NCBI GenBank assembly: GCA_027490095.1
Contig: JAIXYT010000004.1
Coordinates: forward strand, 24,148 to 88,147
DNA length: 64,000 nt
Source of the DNA: Sphingomonadales bacterium
GTDB taxonomy: Bacteria > Pseudomonadota > Alphaproteobacteria > Sphingomonadales > Sphingomonadaceae
Direction of reading: 5' to 3'
Within the stretch, counting starts at the first letter, position 1, and each line of letters starts with the position of its first letter. The notes beneath the pieces are model-generated. The model ran no database searches and had not been told where the DNA came from. It saw only the letters and a program-made list of their open reading frames with translations. The translations under genes were made by a program, and so were the position numbers. Below are positions 36,319 through 46,076 of this stretch, in pieces.

Positions 36319-37407
36319 TCAGATCTTGCGGAAGGTGAAGGTCTCGCAGGCAAGCCCCGGCCCGAATGCCATGGCAAGCCCCGGCCCCGGGGTCGCACCC
36401 GCAATCACGCGCTGCAGCACGAACATCAGCGTCGCGCTGCTCATGTTGCCGAAGTCCTTCAGCACCCCGCGCGACCAGTCCAGCCGGCCCTTCGCAAGCT
36501 CCAGCCCCGTCTCCACCGCATCCAGGATCGCCTTGCCGCCGGCATGGACGGCATAGATGCCATAGTCTTCCGGCTGGCGCCCGCGCAGCACGCCGTCAGG
36601 CGCATTGCGGGCCCGCTCGTCCGCCATCGCCTTCTGGATCCGCTGCGGCACATGGCCGGACAGGTGCATGTCGAAGCCGCTGTCGCCGATGTCCCAGGTG
36701 ATCAGCCCGTCGGATTCCGGAAGGGCAAAGCTCAGGAACTCGTCCAGCGCAACGCCCTCGGGCTCGGCCGTCACCAGCGCGGCTGCACAGCCGTCGCCGA
36801 ACAGCAGCATCGACAGCAGCTTCTCGACGTCGGTCGTGTCCTGGAAGTGGAGCGTGCAGAGCTCGATCGTCACCACCAGCACACGCGCGTCGGGCTGCGA
36901 GCGCACGATATGGTGCGCAAGCCGCAGCGAGTTCACGGCGGCATAACAGCCCATGTAGCCGACGACGGTGCGCTCCACGCCCGGATCGAGGCCCAGCTGC
37001 CGGACCAGCACCTGGTCGAGCCCGGGTGCCATGAAACCCGTGCAGCTCGCCAGCACCAGGTGGGTGATGGTCGACAGGTCGGTGTCGAGGCCAAGGATCG
37101 CCTCGCCTGCCAGCTGGGGCGCCACCTCCCCGTAGCGTGCCATGCGGCGGCTGGTCGGCGGGAACTGGCCGGGGACGTAGAAACCTTCGGTGTCCGCCAC
37201 GAACCCATCGGGGTTCTCGACCGGCTGGAAACTGGAAAAGCGGCGCTCGATGCCCGAGCGACCGGCCAGCCGCTTGAACAGAACGGCTTCGCGCCGACCT
37301 TCCAGAAGGCCGCCGACAAAGCGGCCGAACGCCTCGTGCACATCGTGCCGCGGAACCGCGGTGGAAATGCGGTTCACGTGCGCGACGGTGGCTTGATGAG
37401 CTTGCAT
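36319..37407 (-). CDS. Type III polyketide synthase (chalcone/alkylresorcinol synthase family)
   Basis: 362 residues. Catalytic triad is all present: Cys154 in VVGYMGCYAAVN, His288 in YAVHAGGKAILD, Asn321 in DFGNMSSATLMF. The GFMAPGLD segment near residue 124 is conserved. Such enzymes extend an acyl-CoA starter with malonyl units and cyclise to alkylresorcinols or alkylpyrones. Start is the ATG at 37407; a GTG at 37416 is nine bases earlier. Heads an operon with a methyltransferase and a flavoprotein. Confidence 0.92.
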   Translation of the reverse strand: MQAHQATVAHVNRISTAVPRHDVHEAFGRFVGGLLEGRREAVLFKRLAGRSGIERRFSSFQPVENPDGFVADTEGFYVPGQFPPTSRRMARYGEVAPQLAGEAILGLDTDLSTITHLVLASCTGFMAPGLDQVLVRQLGLDPGVERTVVGYMGCYAAVNSLRLAHHIVRSQPDARVLVVTIELCTLHFQDTTDVEKLLSMLLFGDGCAAALVTAEPEGVALDEFLSFALPESDGLITWDIGDSGFDMHLSGHVPQRIQKAMADERARNAPDGVLRGRQPEDYGIYAVHAGGKAILDAVETGLELAKGRLDWSRGVLKDFGNMSSATLMFVLQRVIAGATPGPGLAMAFGPGLACETFTFRKI

Positions 37408-37488
37408 GGCGGACACAGTGGCACAGCCTTTCGGGATGGTCGAGAAAAACGGTTGCGGCCGGCTGCGGTTCCATGCCGCTGCGCTCGA

Positions 37489-38376
37489 TCAGCTGTCCGA
37501 CAGCGGATGAAGCGTCGTCACGGTCGCCGCCAGCCGTGCGCCGTCGACATGGGTGTAGCGTTCCGTCGTGGAGATGTCCGAATGCCCCAACAGCGTCTGG
37601 AGGGCGCGCAGGTCCGCCCCGTTCGCCAGCATGTGGGTTGCAAAGGCATGGCGCAGCACATGCGGTGAAATGCGTTCGGGGGCGATTCCCGCCCGCGCGC
37701 CCAGCGCCTTCACCAGCTGGTACAGCCGGATCCGGCTGAGGTGCGCCTTGCCCGAGGGAAACAGCCAGCGGCTGTCCTTGGGCACCAGCTGCAGCTGCGC
37801 CTCGACCGCCTTCAGGGCAGGCGGCGACAGCGGCACCATCCGCTCCTTGTTGCCCTTGCCGAGGACGATCGCGAAAGGCTGCGGTGGGCGGATGGCGTTG
37901 CGGGGCAGCGAGACCAGTTCGGTCGCCCTGAGCCCCGAGCCATAGAGCAGCTCCAGCAAGGCCTTCAGCCGGATCGCCTGCGGACCGGGATTTTCGGCAA
38001 GATCCGAGTCCAGCGTTGCGAACAGCCGGTCGACCTCGTCTGCCGACAGCGTCTTCGGCAGCGGGCGGCCCGGTTTCACGCCGGCAAGCGCGGCGGCCGG
38101 ATTGTCGGGCCTTATCCCTTCGGCCACCAGGAAGCCGAAGAACCGTCGAAGCGCCGAGCGCTTGCGGGCAAGGCTTGCCGGCGAAAGCGTCCGCCAGCCG
38201 GCGAACAGCCGCTCCAGGTCGGCAGCTTCCGCCCCGGCCAGCCCCCCCGAAAGATCCGCCGATGCGCCTTCGAGATCACGCCCATAGGCGGCAAGCGTGT
38301 TCTTCGCGGCCCCCCGCTCGCTCGCCAGCATGTCGAGAAACAGGGCGATCGCACGGGAATCCGGAAGGTCGTTCAT
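37489..38376 (-). CDS. xerD: Tyrosine recombinase XerD
   Basis: 295 residues. N-terminal SAM-like core-binding domain, then catalytic domain with Arg in GSGLRATELVSL, Lys in GKGNKERMVPL, HVLRHAFATHML, GHSDISTTERYTHV (tyrosine). Length and tail match chromosomal XerC/XerD, not phage integrases; resolves chromosome dimers at dif. It is 5 bases after the SMP-30 gene. XerC versus XerD assignment is not decisive by eye. Confidence 0.85.
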   Translation of the reverse strand: MNDLPDSRAIALFLDMLASERGAAKNTLAAYGRDLEGASADLSGGLAGAEAADLERLFAGWRTLSPASLARKRSALRRFFGFLVAEGIRPDNPAAALAGVKPGRPLPKTLSADEVDRLFATLDSDLAENPGPQAIRLKALLELLYGSGLRATELVSLPRNAIRPPQPFAIVLGKGNKERMVPLSPPALKAVEAQLQLVPKDSRWLFPSGKAHLSRIRLYQLVKALGARAGIAPERISPHVLRHAFATHMLANGADLRALQTLLGHSDISTTERYTHVDGARLAATVTTLHPLSDS

Positions 38377-38381
38377 GGGCT

Positions 38382-39296
38382 TCAGGCGTTGAAATGGAGG
38401 CGAAGGCCGGGCTCGTCCCAGCGGCAGACGGCAAGCTTGCCGGTGGTGGACAGGCACACCGCCGCATCCCTCATATCTGCGCCGCCGAAGGCGATGTTGG
38501 TCGTCAGCAGGTCCGGGAAGGCATGATAGACGACCTCGCCCGTCGCTGGGTCCGCCACCCCGATCCCGGGCCTGTCGACCAGCGTCGCCTGCGCGATCTT
38601 GCCCGACGCCAGCATCGCCAGCGAGTCGAGCAGCGTGCGCCCCGGAAAGTCGGCCACCAGCCGCCCCGGAATGGCGCCCAGCGGCGACGGCGCCACCTCT
38701 CCGGGCCCCGTAATGTCGAAGGCCAGGATGTAGCAACGGCTGCACACGGCCGCATAGACCGTCTTCCCGTCTGGCGAGAGGCCGACGCCGTTGAAATCGG
38801 GGCCATACACCGCGCGCTTCAGCGTGGCGCCGTCGGGCGTCGCATAATAAAGCCCGCCATGGTCGGTGTGATGGTCGAAATGCTTGCCGAGGTCGGTGAA
38901 CCAGAATCCGCCCTCGGCATCGAACACGATGTCGTTCGGGCCGGATAGCCGATGCCCCTCGAAGCTGTCGTACAACCGCTCGGCCTTGCCGCTCGCGATG
39001 TCGATCCGCTCGATCCGGCCGGTCGTATACTCGTCGGCGGCGTTGCCCGGGATCAGCAGCCCGTCCATCTGCGCCCATTTGAAGCCGCCGTTGTTGCACA
39101 CATAGAGCGCCCCGTCGGGGCCGATCGCGGCGCCGTTCGGCCCGCCGCCCGGTGTTGCCACCACTTGGGTGCTGCCATCGCGGCGCACCCGGGTGATCTG
39201 GCCGCGCGCGATCTCCACCACCAGGATGGACCCATCGTCCATCATCACCGGGCCTTCCGGAAAGGCCAGGCCCTCGGCCAGAATCTCGAAATCCAT
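38382..39296 (-). CDS. SMP-30/gluconolactonase family protein
   Basis: 304 residues, six-bladed propeller. Blade motifs: EGPVMMDDGSILVVEIARGQI with the metal-ligand glutamate, GGGPNGAAIGPDGALYVCNN, HRLSGPNDIVFDAEGGFWFTDLG, GVGLSPDGKTVYAA. These enzymes open sugar or other lactones using a divalent metal. Starts at ATG 39296, MDFEILAEGLAFPEG. Divergent from rmuC, sharing ~110 bases. Confidence 0.87.
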   Translation of the reverse strand: MDFEILAEGLAFPEGPVMMDDGSILVVEIARGQITRVRRDGSTQVVATPGGGPNGAAIGPDGALYVCNNGGFKWAQMDGLLIPGNAADEYTTGRIERIDIASGKAERLYDSFEGHRLSGPNDIVFDAEGGFWFTDLGKHFDHHTDHGGLYYATPDGATLKRAVYGPDFNGVGLSPDGKTVYAAVCSRCYILAFDITGPGEVAPSPLGAIPGRLVADFPGRTLLDSLAMLASGKIAQATLVDRPGIGVADPATGEVVYHAFPDLLTTNIAFGGADMRDAAVCLSTTGKLAVCRWDEPGLRLHFNA

Positions 39297-39385
39297 CTCC
39301 ACTCCCCTTGCGCTGTTTTCACCATGCTTCCACGTGACCCCGTCCGGCACAAGCTCTGCCGAAAGAGCGTGACAGGCGAACCGTT

Positions 39386-39400
39386 GTTCGCTTAATGTTC
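39386..39400 (+). promoter_or_regulatory. LexA (SOS) box GTTC-N7-GTTC upstream of rmuC
   Basis: The sequence GTTCGCTTAATGTTC is an exact match to the alphaproteobacterial LexA operator GTTC-N7-GTTC. It sits 5 bases before the rmuC ATG. A TGACAG-like -35 near 39370 and CTTAAT as -10 inside the operator would place transcription start near the ATG, giving a leaderless mRNA that LexA blocks directly; this reading is inference. Confidence 0.7.
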
Positions 39401-39405
39401 CGGCC

Positions 39406-40854
39406 ATGTCGCCCGAAGTCCTGTCCGCTGCCATTGCAATCGTCTGCCTGCTCGCAGCCCTTGCTGCCGGATGGGCCATCTGGGGCCGGCCGCTCGGGGC
39501 GCTTCGCACCGAACTCTCCGAACGCCGCGAAGCGCTGGGCCGGGCGATCGCCGAAGTCGCCGCCTTCAAGCAGCAGGCCGAGGAGGCAAAGCCCTTCATC
39601 GGCCGCGCCGCCGAGCTGCAGGCAGCGCTCGCCGCCGCCGAATCCGCCGCCACCGAGCGCGACCGCGCCCATGCCGACGCCCTGATCGAGCGCGACCGGG
39701 TTCATGCGCAACAGCTCGACCAGATGCGCGGCGAGTTCCAGCGCCTCGCTGCCGAGGCGCTGGAGCGCGCGCAGAAGCAGTTCACCGAACAGGCGTCCGA
39801 AACGCTGAAACTGCACCGCGCCGAGGCCGCCAAGGGCCTGACCGACAGCCGCGAGGCGCTCGCTGGCCTCGTGACGCCCATGCGGGAAACCCTCGCCCGC
39901 TACGGCGAGGAACTGAAGGCGCTCGAGAGCAAGCGCGAGCAGGCCTATGGCTCGCTCGCCGAGCAGCTGCAGGCGGTCGCCGTCGGCCAGCAGGCGGTGA
40001 AGGCAGAGGCGCACAAGCTCGTGAACGCACTTCGCTCGTCGTCGAAGGCGTCCGGCGCCTGGGGCGAGGCGCAGCTCCGGAACGTGCTCGACATGGCGGG
40101 CCTGCGCGAGGGCATCGACTTCACCCTGCAGACCAGCACGACCGACGCCGACGGAAATCGCCGCCGCCCGGATGCCATCCTCAAGATGCCCGGCGGCCGC
40201 GAGCTCGTGGTCGACAGCAAATGCTCGCTCGCCGACTATCTGGCAGCCTCCGAAGCCGACACCGAGGCCGAGCGCCTGGCTGCCCTCAAACGCCATGCGC
40301 TGTCCGTGCGGACGCACGCCAAGGGCCTCAGCGAAAAGGCCTACTGGAAGGAATTCGCCGATTCCGCCGACTTCGTGGTGATGTTCCTTCCCGGCGAGAA
40401 TTTCCTGTCGGCCGCCCTCGAACAGGACCTCGACCTCCTGTCCTGGGCGCTCGACCAGCGCATCCTGCTTGCAGGCCCCACCAACCTGCTGGCGATCGCA
40501 CGCGTGGTCGCCATGGTCTGGCGGCAGGAGAAGATGGCCGAGGAAGCGCGCGCCATCGGCACGCTGGGCGCCGAACTCTACGCCAGCCTTGCCACCATGA
40601 CCGAGCATCTGGGCCGGGTCGGCAAGAACATCAGCGACTCCGCCGGCGCCTACAATGATCTGCTCGGCTCGCTGGAACGCAACGTGCTCCCGAAGGCCAG
40701 GAAATTCACCGAGCTGGGCGTCGACAAGGGGAAGAAGGAGGTGGAAGCGCCAAAGCCGGTCGACCGCCCGCTGCGCCTCGTGCCCCCCGAACTCGACCGG
40801 ATCGAAAGCACAACCGCGGCCGAACAGCCTGCAATCCCCAACGCCACCGGTTGA
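39406..40854 (+). CDS. rmuC: DNA recombination protein RmuC
   Basis: 482 residues. N-terminal membrane helix ([20 protein letters not shown]), long coiled coil (~30-170), then the RmuC nuclease-like core: [48 protein letters not shown], and [19 protein letters not shown]. RmuC limits inversions at short repeats. The SOS box right before the start fits a DNA-damage role. Followed closely by hisB. Confidence 0.93.
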   Translation: MSPEVLSAAIAIVCLLAALAAGWAIWGRPLGALRTELSERREALGRAIAEVAAFKQQAEEAKPFIGRAAELQAALAAAESAATERDRAHADALIERDRVHAQQLDQMRGEFQRLAAEALERAQKQFTEQASETLKLHRAEAAKGLTDSREALAGLVTPMRETLARYGEELKALESKREQAYGSLAEQLQAVAVGQQAVKAEAHKLVNALRSSSKASGAWGEAQLRNVLDMAGLREGIDFTLQTSTTDADGNRRRPDAILKMPGGRELVVDSKCSLADYLAASEADTEAERLAALKRHALSVRTHAKGLSEKAYWKEFADSADFVVMFLPGENFLSAALEQDLDLLSWALDQRILLAGPTNLLAIARVVAMVWRQEKMAEEARAIGTLGAELYASLATMTEHLGRVGKNISDSAGAYNDLLGSLERNVLPKARKFTELGVDKGKKEVEAPKPVDRPLRLVPPELDRIESTTAAEQPAIPNATG

Positions 40855-40903
40855 ACGGCTGGCATCCCCTGCTATAGCCGCCGCTTCCGAAAGGCACCGG
40901 CAG

Positions 40904-41494
40904 ATGCGAACCGCGACCGTCAAGCGCAAGACGTCCGAAACCGACGTCACCGTCACCGTCAACCTCGACGGAACGGGCCAGCGCGCCATCCACACCGGGA
41001 TCGGCTTCTACGACCACATGCTCGAGCAGCTCGCCCGCCACGGCCTGTTCGACCTCGAGATCCGCACGGTCGGCGACCTGCACATCGACGCCCACCACAC
41101 GGTGGAGGACACCGCAATCGCGCTCGGCGAAGCCTTCCGCGAGGCGCTGGGCGACCGCGCCGGGATCACCCGCTACGGCCACGCCTATGTCCCCATGGAC
41201 GAGACATTGGCCCGCGTCGCGCTCGACATCTCGGGCCGGCCCTTCCTCGTCTGGAAGGTCGGCTTCACCCAGTCGCGCCTCGGCGAGATGGACACCGAGC
41301 TCTTCTGGCATGTCTTCCACAGCTTTGCGCAAGCGGCCGGCATCACCCTCCACGCCGAGGCGCTCTACGGCACCAACAACCACCACATAGCCGAAGGCCT
41401 GTTCAAGGCGCTCGCCCGGGCGCTGAAGCAGGCCGTCGCGATCGACCCGCGCCAGGCAGGCTCGGTTCCCTCCACCAAGGGCACGCTGGTCTAG
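40904..41494 (+). CDS. hisB: Imidazoleglycerol-phosphate dehydratase
   Basis: 196 residues, monofunctional HisB. Duplicated Mn-binding HHTVED (residues ~64-69) and NNHHIAE near the C-terminus, with [17 protein letters not shown]. Dehydrates imidazole glycerol phosphate in histidine synthesis. Starts a tight his operon with hisH, hisA, hisF, hisE; hisG, hisD, hisC, hisI are not in this window. Confidence 0.97.
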   Translation: MRTATVKRKTSETDVTVTVNLDGTGQRAIHTGIGFYDHMLEQLARHGLFDLEIRTVGDLHIDAHHTVEDTAIALGEAFREALGDRAGITRYGHAYVPMDETLARVALDISGRPFLVWKVGFTQSRLGEMDTELFWHVFHSFAQAAGITLHAEALYGTNNHHIAEGLFKALARALKQAVAIDPRQAGSVPSTKGTLV

Positions 41495-41498
41495 AATC

Positions 41499-42122
41499 AT
41501 GTCCGTGGCCCTGATCGACTATGGCGCCGGCAACCTCCGCTCGGCGGCCAAGGCGCTCGAAGCTGCCGGCGCTGCAAACGTGCGCGTGACCGCCGACCCG
41601 GCCGAGGTGCGGGCGGCGACGCGCATCGTGCTCCCGGGTGTCGGGGCCTTCGGGGCCTGCGCGGCCGCGCTCCGCGCCATCCCCGGCATGGAAGAGGCGC
41701 TTGAGGAAACGGTGCGCGGAAAGGGCCGTCCCTTCCTCGGCATCTGCGTCGGCATGCAGCTGATGGCGAGCGAGGGGCACGAGTTCGGCGTTCACAAGGG
41801 TCTTGGCTGGATCCCGGGCATCGTCCGCCGCATGGAGCCCAAGGGCCCGGATGGTGAGCCGCTGAAGGTGCCGCAGATCGGCTGGAACGAAGTGGTGCCC
41901 TCCCCTGCCGGCGTTCTGGTCGAGCCCGGATATGCCTATTTCGTGCACAGCTATGCGCTGGAAGCGGCAAACGACGTCGATGTCGCCGGCACCGCCAGCT
42001 ATGGCGCCGAGATCACCGCCGCCGTGCAGCGCGACAGCATGCTCGGCGTGCAGTTCCACCCGGAAAAGAGCCAGTCCTATGGCCTCGCGCTGCTCGGCCG
42101 CTGGCTGAAATGGCGGCCCTGA
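41499..42122 (+). CDS. hisH: Imidazole glycerol phosphate synthase subunit HisH
   Basis: 207-residue class I glutamine amidotransferase. Nucleophile Cys in [15 protein letters not shown]; His and Glu in VQFHPEKSQ. Supplies ammonia to HisF. Four bases after hisB; the stop TGA overlaps the preferred hisA ATG. Confidence 0.96.
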   Translation: MSVALIDYGAGNLRSAAKALEAAGAANVRVTADPAEVRAATRIVLPGVGAFGACAAALRAIPGMEEALEETVRGKGRPFLGICVGMQLMASEGHEFGVHKGLGWIPGIVRRMEPKGPDGEPLKVPQIGWNEVVPSPAGVLVEPGYAYFVHSYALEAANDVDVAGTASYGAEITAAVQRDSMLGVQFHPEKSQSYGLALLGRWLKWRP

Positions 42123-42844
42123 TGCCCTTCACCATCTACCCTGCAATCGACCTGAAGGGTGGCGAAGTCGTGCGCCTTGCCGAAGGCGACATGGCCCGCG
42201 CCACCGTCTATGCGCAGGATCCGGCAGCCCAGGCCGCCGCTTTTGCCAACGTCGGCGCAAAGTGGCTCCACGTCGTCGACCTCGACGGCGCCTTTGCCGG
42301 CGAGGCCCGCAACGCGCACGCCGTCGAGGCGATCCTGAAGGCAACGCCGGCCCAAGTGCAGGTCGGCGGCGGAATCCGCACGCTGGCATCCATCGACCGC
42401 TGGCTGGGCCTCGGCGTCGCCCGCGTCATCATCGGAACGGCCGCCCTCACCGATCCGGCGCTGGTGCGCACCGCCGCACGCGACCACCCCGGAAAGGTCG
42501 TCGTCGCAGTCGACGCGCGCGACGGGATGGTCGCAACCCGCGGCTGGGCCGATGTGTCCGACGTGCCGGTCGCCGATCTCGGCCGCCGTTTCGAGGATGC
42601 GGGCGTCGCGGCCCTGCTCTTCACCGACGTCGGCCGCGACGGCCTTCTGACGGGCGTGAACATCGAGGCGACCGCCGAATTGGCACGGGCGGTCAAGCTG
42701 CCGGTCATCGCCTCGGGCGGCCTTGCAGAGCTTGCCGAAATCCGCGCGCTCCGCCTGAAGAAGGGCATTTCGGGCGTCATCGCAGGCCGCTCGCTGTATG
42801 ACGGCAGGATCGATCTGAAAGCGGCCCTGGCCGCCGCCGCATGA
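42122..42844 (+). CDS. hisA: ProFAR isomerase HisA
   Basis: 240-residue TIM barrel. [18 protein letters not shown] and [15 protein letters not shown] with VIIGTAAL, plus [13 protein letters not shown] (second catalytic Asp). Start 42122 overlaps the hisH stop; an ATG 12 bases earlier is in frame. The C-terminus GC-ATGA borders a 113-base gap before hisF that breaks the overlap pattern seen elsewhere in the operon. Confidence 0.96.
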   Translation: MPFTIYPAIDLKGGEVVRLAEGDMARATVYAQDPAAQAAAFANVGAKWLHVVDLDGAFAGEARNAHAVEAILKATPAQVQVGGGIRTLASIDRWLGLGVARVIIGTAALTDPALVRTAARDHPGKVVVAVDARDGMVATRGWADVSDVPVADLGRRFEDAGVAALLFTDVGRDGLLTGVNIEATAELARAVKLPVIASGGLAELAEIRALRLKKGISGVIAGRSLYDGRIDLKAALAAAA

Positions 42845-42959
42845 GCAATTCCTTTCCCCCTGCGGGCGCCGCCCATCCGGGCGGCTTGCTTCCTCCGCTC
42901 CGCTCCGGGCGTGCGGTCGCACTTGCGGCGGCGTTGCCGCCGGTAGGTGGCGCATGAGC
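42839..42959. mobile_element. Possible small insertion flanked by 8-bp direct repeats between hisA and hisF
   Basis: GCATGAGC occurs at 42839-42846 (hisA end) and again at 42952-42959 (hisF start). Between them are 105 bases with two stems: GCCGCCC/GGGCGGC (42868-42874 with 42879-42885) and GGCGGC-GTT-GCCGCC. If the insert is removed, hisA and hisF would overlap by ATGA like the other his genes. This fits a MITE- or REP-sized insertion with target-site duplication, but terminal inverted repeats are not obvious, so chance repetition remains possible. Confidence 0.45.
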
Positions 42960-43739
42960 GCCACGGTCCGCGTCATTCCCTGCCTCGACGTCGCCAACGG
43001 GCGCGTCGTGAAGGGCGTGAACTTCGTCGGCCTGCGCGACGCCGGCGACCCGGTGGAAGCCGCCGCCCGCTACGATGCTGAAGGCGCCGACGAGCTCGTC
43101 TTCCTCGACATCACGGCCAGCCACGAGGACCGCGCCATCCTCCTCGACATCCTAGCCGAAACCGCAACCCACTGCTTCATGCCGCTGACCGTCGGCGGCG
43201 GGGTGCGCACCCACGCCGACGTACAGGCCCTGCTGCGCGCCGGCGCCGACAAGGTCTCGGTGAATTCGGCCGCCGTCGCGCGCCCCGAACTGGTGGGCGA
43301 ACTCGCCCGCACCTTCGGCGAACAGTGCATCACCGTCGCGATCGACGCCAAGCAGGTATCGCCCGGCCGATGGGAGATCTTCACCCACGGCGGCCGCCGC
43401 GCAACCGGAATCGATGCGGTGGCTTTCGCGCGGCGAATGGCGGATCTGGGTGCAGGCGAGATCCTGCTCACCTCGATGGACCGCGACGGCACCCGCTCGG
43501 GCTATGACCTGCCCTTGCTGAAAGCGGTTTCGGCAGCGGTGCCGGTGCCGGTCGTCGCCTCGGGCGGCGTCGGCGGCCTCGACGACCTGGTGGCAGGCGT
43601 CACGCAGGGCGGCGCATCCGCCGTGCTGGCCGCAAGCCTGTTCCACTTCGGCGAAGCCAGCATCGCAGACGCGAAGCACGCCTTGATGCAGGCGGGCGTG
43701 CCCGTCCGCCCCCCGGAAGCAGACATGGTGCGCGCATGA
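42954..43739 (+). CDS. hisF: Imidazole glycerol phosphate synthase subunit HisF
   Basis: 261-residue TIM barrel: [61 protein letters not shown] split over conserved strands, [12 protein letters not shown] and [10 protein letters not shown]. Cyclase half of the HisFH synthase. ATG of hisE overlaps its stop (ATGA). Confidence 0.97.
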   Translation: MSATVRVIPCLDVANGRVVKGVNFVGLRDAGDPVEAAARYDAEGADELVFLDITASHEDRAILLDILAETATHCFMPLTVGGGVRTHADVQALLRAGADKVSVNSAAVARPELVGELARTFGEQCITVAIDAKQVSPGRWEIFTHGGRRATGIDAVAFARRMADLGAGEILLTSMDRDGTRSGYDLPLLKAVSAAVPVPVVASGGVGGLDDLVAGVTQGGASAVLAASLFHFGEASIADAKHALMQAGVPVRPPEADMVRA

Positions 43740-44056
43740 AGGACATTCTCGAACGCCTCGAGGCGGTGATTGCCCAACGCCGCGCCGACGGCACGGTGGA
43801 AACCAGCTACGTCGCCCGCCAGATCGCCAAGGGCCCGCTGAAGCTTGCCGAAAAGCTGGGCGAGGAAGCGGTCGAGACGGTCATCGCCGCCGTCGCCCAG
43901 GACGACACGGCGCTCGCCGGTGAAGCGGCGGACCTGCTGTTTCACCTGATGATCCTGCTGAACGCGCGCGGGATACCGCTGTCGGCAGTGCTTGCCGAGC
44001 TCGAGCGGCGCGAAGGGAAATCGGGTCTGGTGGAAAAGGCCGGGAGAGGGACATGA
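43736..44056 (+). CDS. hisE: Phosphoribosyl-ATP pyrophosphatase
   Basis: 106-residue MazG-like alpha-helical enzyme. Acidic metal ligands in [13 protein letters not shown] and [13 protein letters not shown]; starts [19 protein letters not shown]. Second step of histidine synthesis. Overlaps hisF and the HIT gene by ATGA on both sides. Confidence 0.96.
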   Translation: MKDILERLEAVIAQRRADGTVETSYVARQIAKGPLKLAEKLGEEAVETVIAAVAQDDTALAGEAADLLFHLMILLNARGIPLSAVLAELERREGKSGLVEKAGRGT

Positions 44057-44430
44057 GCGTCGCCAACGGAACCCCATACGACGAGGGAAACATCTTCGCC
44101 CGGATCCTGAGGGGCGAGATCCCGGCCAAGCGCATCTTCGAGAACGAGCATGCGCTCGCCTTCCACGACATCAACCCGCAGGCGCCGGTCCATGTGCTGG
44201 TGATCCCCAAGGGCGCTTACGTCTCCATGGCGGACTTCAGCGCAAATGCCCCCGACGCGCTGGTCATCGGCTTCTGGCGCGCGGTCGGCGAGGTTGCGCG
44301 GCAGCTCGGCCTCGAGGAGGGCGGCTATCGGATCCTCGCCAATGCCGGAACCGATAGCCACCAGGAGGTGCCCCACCTCCATATCCACATCTTCGCCGGC
44401 CGGCCGCTGGGGCCGATGCTGGCACGGTAA
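44053..44430 (+). CDS. HIT family hydrolase (HinT-like)
   Basis: 125 residues. The histidine triad HLHIHIF is at the C-terminus, with NIFARILRGEIPAKRIFE and HDINPQAPVHVLVIPK up front. Hydrolyses nucleoside phosphoramidates. Coupled to hisE through ATGA; hisE-hinT pairs are common in alphaproteobacteria. Confidence 0.93.
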   Translation: MSVANGTPYDEGNIFARILRGEIPAKRIFENEHALAFHDINPQAPVHVLVIPKGAYVSMADFSANAPDALVIGFWRAVGEVARQLGLEEGGYRILANAGTDSHQEVPHLHIHIFAGRPLGPMLAR

Positions 44431-44544
44431 ACGACGGCCAAGGATTTCGCCGCACCCCCGCTTGACGGCGCGGCAATCCCCCACCACGGTCGCCGCCATT
44501 CGAGGGGGGGTCCCCCTCACAAGAAACGGGTTCGGGAGACAGGC

Positions 44545-46005
44545 ATGATTTTCTGGCGCGTGAAGCCACTCGACGATATTCTTGCAACCGCCGAGCGCAA
44601 GGCGCTCACCCGCACGCTGGGGGCCTTCCAGCTAACGATGCTGGGCATCGGCGCGATCATCGGCACCGGCATCTTCGTGCTGACCGCCGAGGCCGCCACC
44701 AAGGCCGGCCCCGCCATGATGGTCAGCTTCGTCATCGCCGCCACCGTCTGCGCCCTCGCCGCGCTCTGCTATGCCGAGATCGCCTCGATGATCCCGGTCT
44801 CGGGCTCCGCCTACACCTACAGCTACGGCACCATGGGTGAACTCGTCGCGTGGGTCGTGGGCTGGGCGCTGGTGCTGGAATATGCGATCGCAGCCTCCGC
44901 CGTGTCGGTCGGCTGGTCTGGCTATATGGTTCGATTGGTTGAGGAAATCTTCAATGTGGTGGTGCCCACCACCTTCACCAACGGACCGTTCGACAAGACC
45001 CCGGGCCTCATCAACCTGCCGGCCTTCGGGATCGCGCTCCTGGTGACGGTGCTGCTGATCGTCGGCACCAAGGAAAGCGCGCGGTTCAACGCCGTGCTGG
45101 TGTTCATCAAGGTCGCCGCACTCGCGCTGTTCATCGCGCTTGCCATCCCCGCAATCGACGCCGCGAACTTCCAGCCCTTCGCCCCCAACGGCTTCTTCGC
45201 GAAGAATGTGGTCGATCCGATCACCGGCAACATGGTGACGGTCGGGGTCGCGGCAGCAGCGGCCTCCATCTTCTTCGCCTATGTCGGCTTCGATGCGGTC
45301 TCCACGGCCGCCGAGGAAACCATCAACCCGCAGCGCAACATCCCGATCGGCCTCATCGGCAGCCTTGCCATCTGCACCGTCATCTACCTGCTGGTCGCAG
45401 CCGGTGCGATCGGTGCGGTCGGCGCCCAGCCTGCCGGGGAGCTCGCGTCCTCCAAGGAAGCGCTGGCCTTCGTTCTCCGCGAGATCGGGCATGGCTGGGC
45501 GGGCGACCTTGTCGCGATCGCGGCGGGTCTCGCGCTGCCGTCCGTGGTGCTGATGATGATGTTCGGGCAGACCCGCATCTTCTTCACCATGAGCCGCGAC
45601 GGCCTGCTGCCATCCGCCTTCACCAAGCTGCACCCGAAGTACGGCACCCCGCACGTCGTCACCATCTGCACGGGCGTGTTCGTGTCGCTGTTCGCTGCCC
45701 TCTTCCCGGTTGGCGCATTGGCAGACATCTCCAATTCGGGGACACTGTTTGCCTTTGCGCTCGTCGCGATCGGCGTGATGATCCTGCGCCGCACACAGCC
45801 GGACCGGGCGCGCAGCTTCCGCACGCCGCTGGTGTGGCTTGTCGCGCCGGCTGCCACGGCGGGCTGCATCTTCCTGTTCTTCCAGCTTTCGGGCTACACC
45901 GAGCTCATGTTCCTCGGCTGGGCAGCGATCGGCCTCGTGGTCTATGCGCTCTATGGCTACCGTAAGAGCCATGTGGGCCATCCGCACCTGATCCCGGCCG
46001 AATAG
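44545..46005 (+). CDS. APC-family amino acid permease
   Basis: 486 residues, about 12 hydrophobic helices. Consensus GIGAIIGTGIFVLTAEAA in helix 1, FAYVGFDAVSTAAEETINPQRNIP in the helix 6-loop, and GQTRIFFTMSRDGLLP in helix 8. Resembles the cationic amino-acid transporter (CAT) branch. Preceded by a GGGAGACAG ribosome site; the 114 bases upstream carry a G/C-rich stem. Ends with a strong terminator. Confidence 0.9.
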   Translation: MIFWRVKPLDDILATAERKALTRTLGAFQLTMLGIGAIIGTGIFVLTAEAATKAGPAMMVSFVIAATVCALAALCYAEIASMIPVSGSAYTYSYGTMGELVAWVVGWALVLEYAIAASAVSVGWSGYMVRLVEEIFNVVVPTTFTNGPFDKTPGLINLPAFGIALLVTVLLIVGTKESARFNAVLVFIKVAALALFIALAIPAIDAANFQPFAPNGFFAKNVVDPITGNMVTVGVAAAAASIFFAYVGFDAVSTAAEETINPQRNIPIGLIGSLAICTVIYLLVAAGAIGAVGAQPAGELASSKEALAFVLREIGHGWAGDLVAIAAGLALPSVVLMMMFGQTRIFFTMSRDGLLPSAFTKLHPKYGTPHVVTICTGVFVSLFAALFPVGALADISNSGTLFAFALVAIGVMILRRTQPDRARSFRTPLVWLVAPAATAGCIFLFFQLSGYTELMFLGWAAIGLVVYALYGYRKSHVGHPHLIPAE

Positions 46006-46029
46006 GGCCGGCTCCCCCCGATCCGATTG

Positions 46030-46066
46030 GCGGCGGCATCCCTTGGATGCCGCCGCTTTCGTTTCT
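46030..46066 (+). terminator. Strong rho-independent terminator after the permease gene
   Basis: Perfect 12-bp stem GCGGCGGCATCC (46030-46041) with GGATGCCGCCGC (46045-46056), CTT loop, followed by TTTCGTTTCTT. Only 25 bases after the permease stop. Confidence 0.95.
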
Positions 46067-46076
46067 TGATTGTTCA

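Noticed and set aside
37489..38376. Integrase of a mobile island near the polyketide genes
   Set aside because: Length and motifs match chromosomal XerC/XerD and no attachment repeats or phage genes are present.
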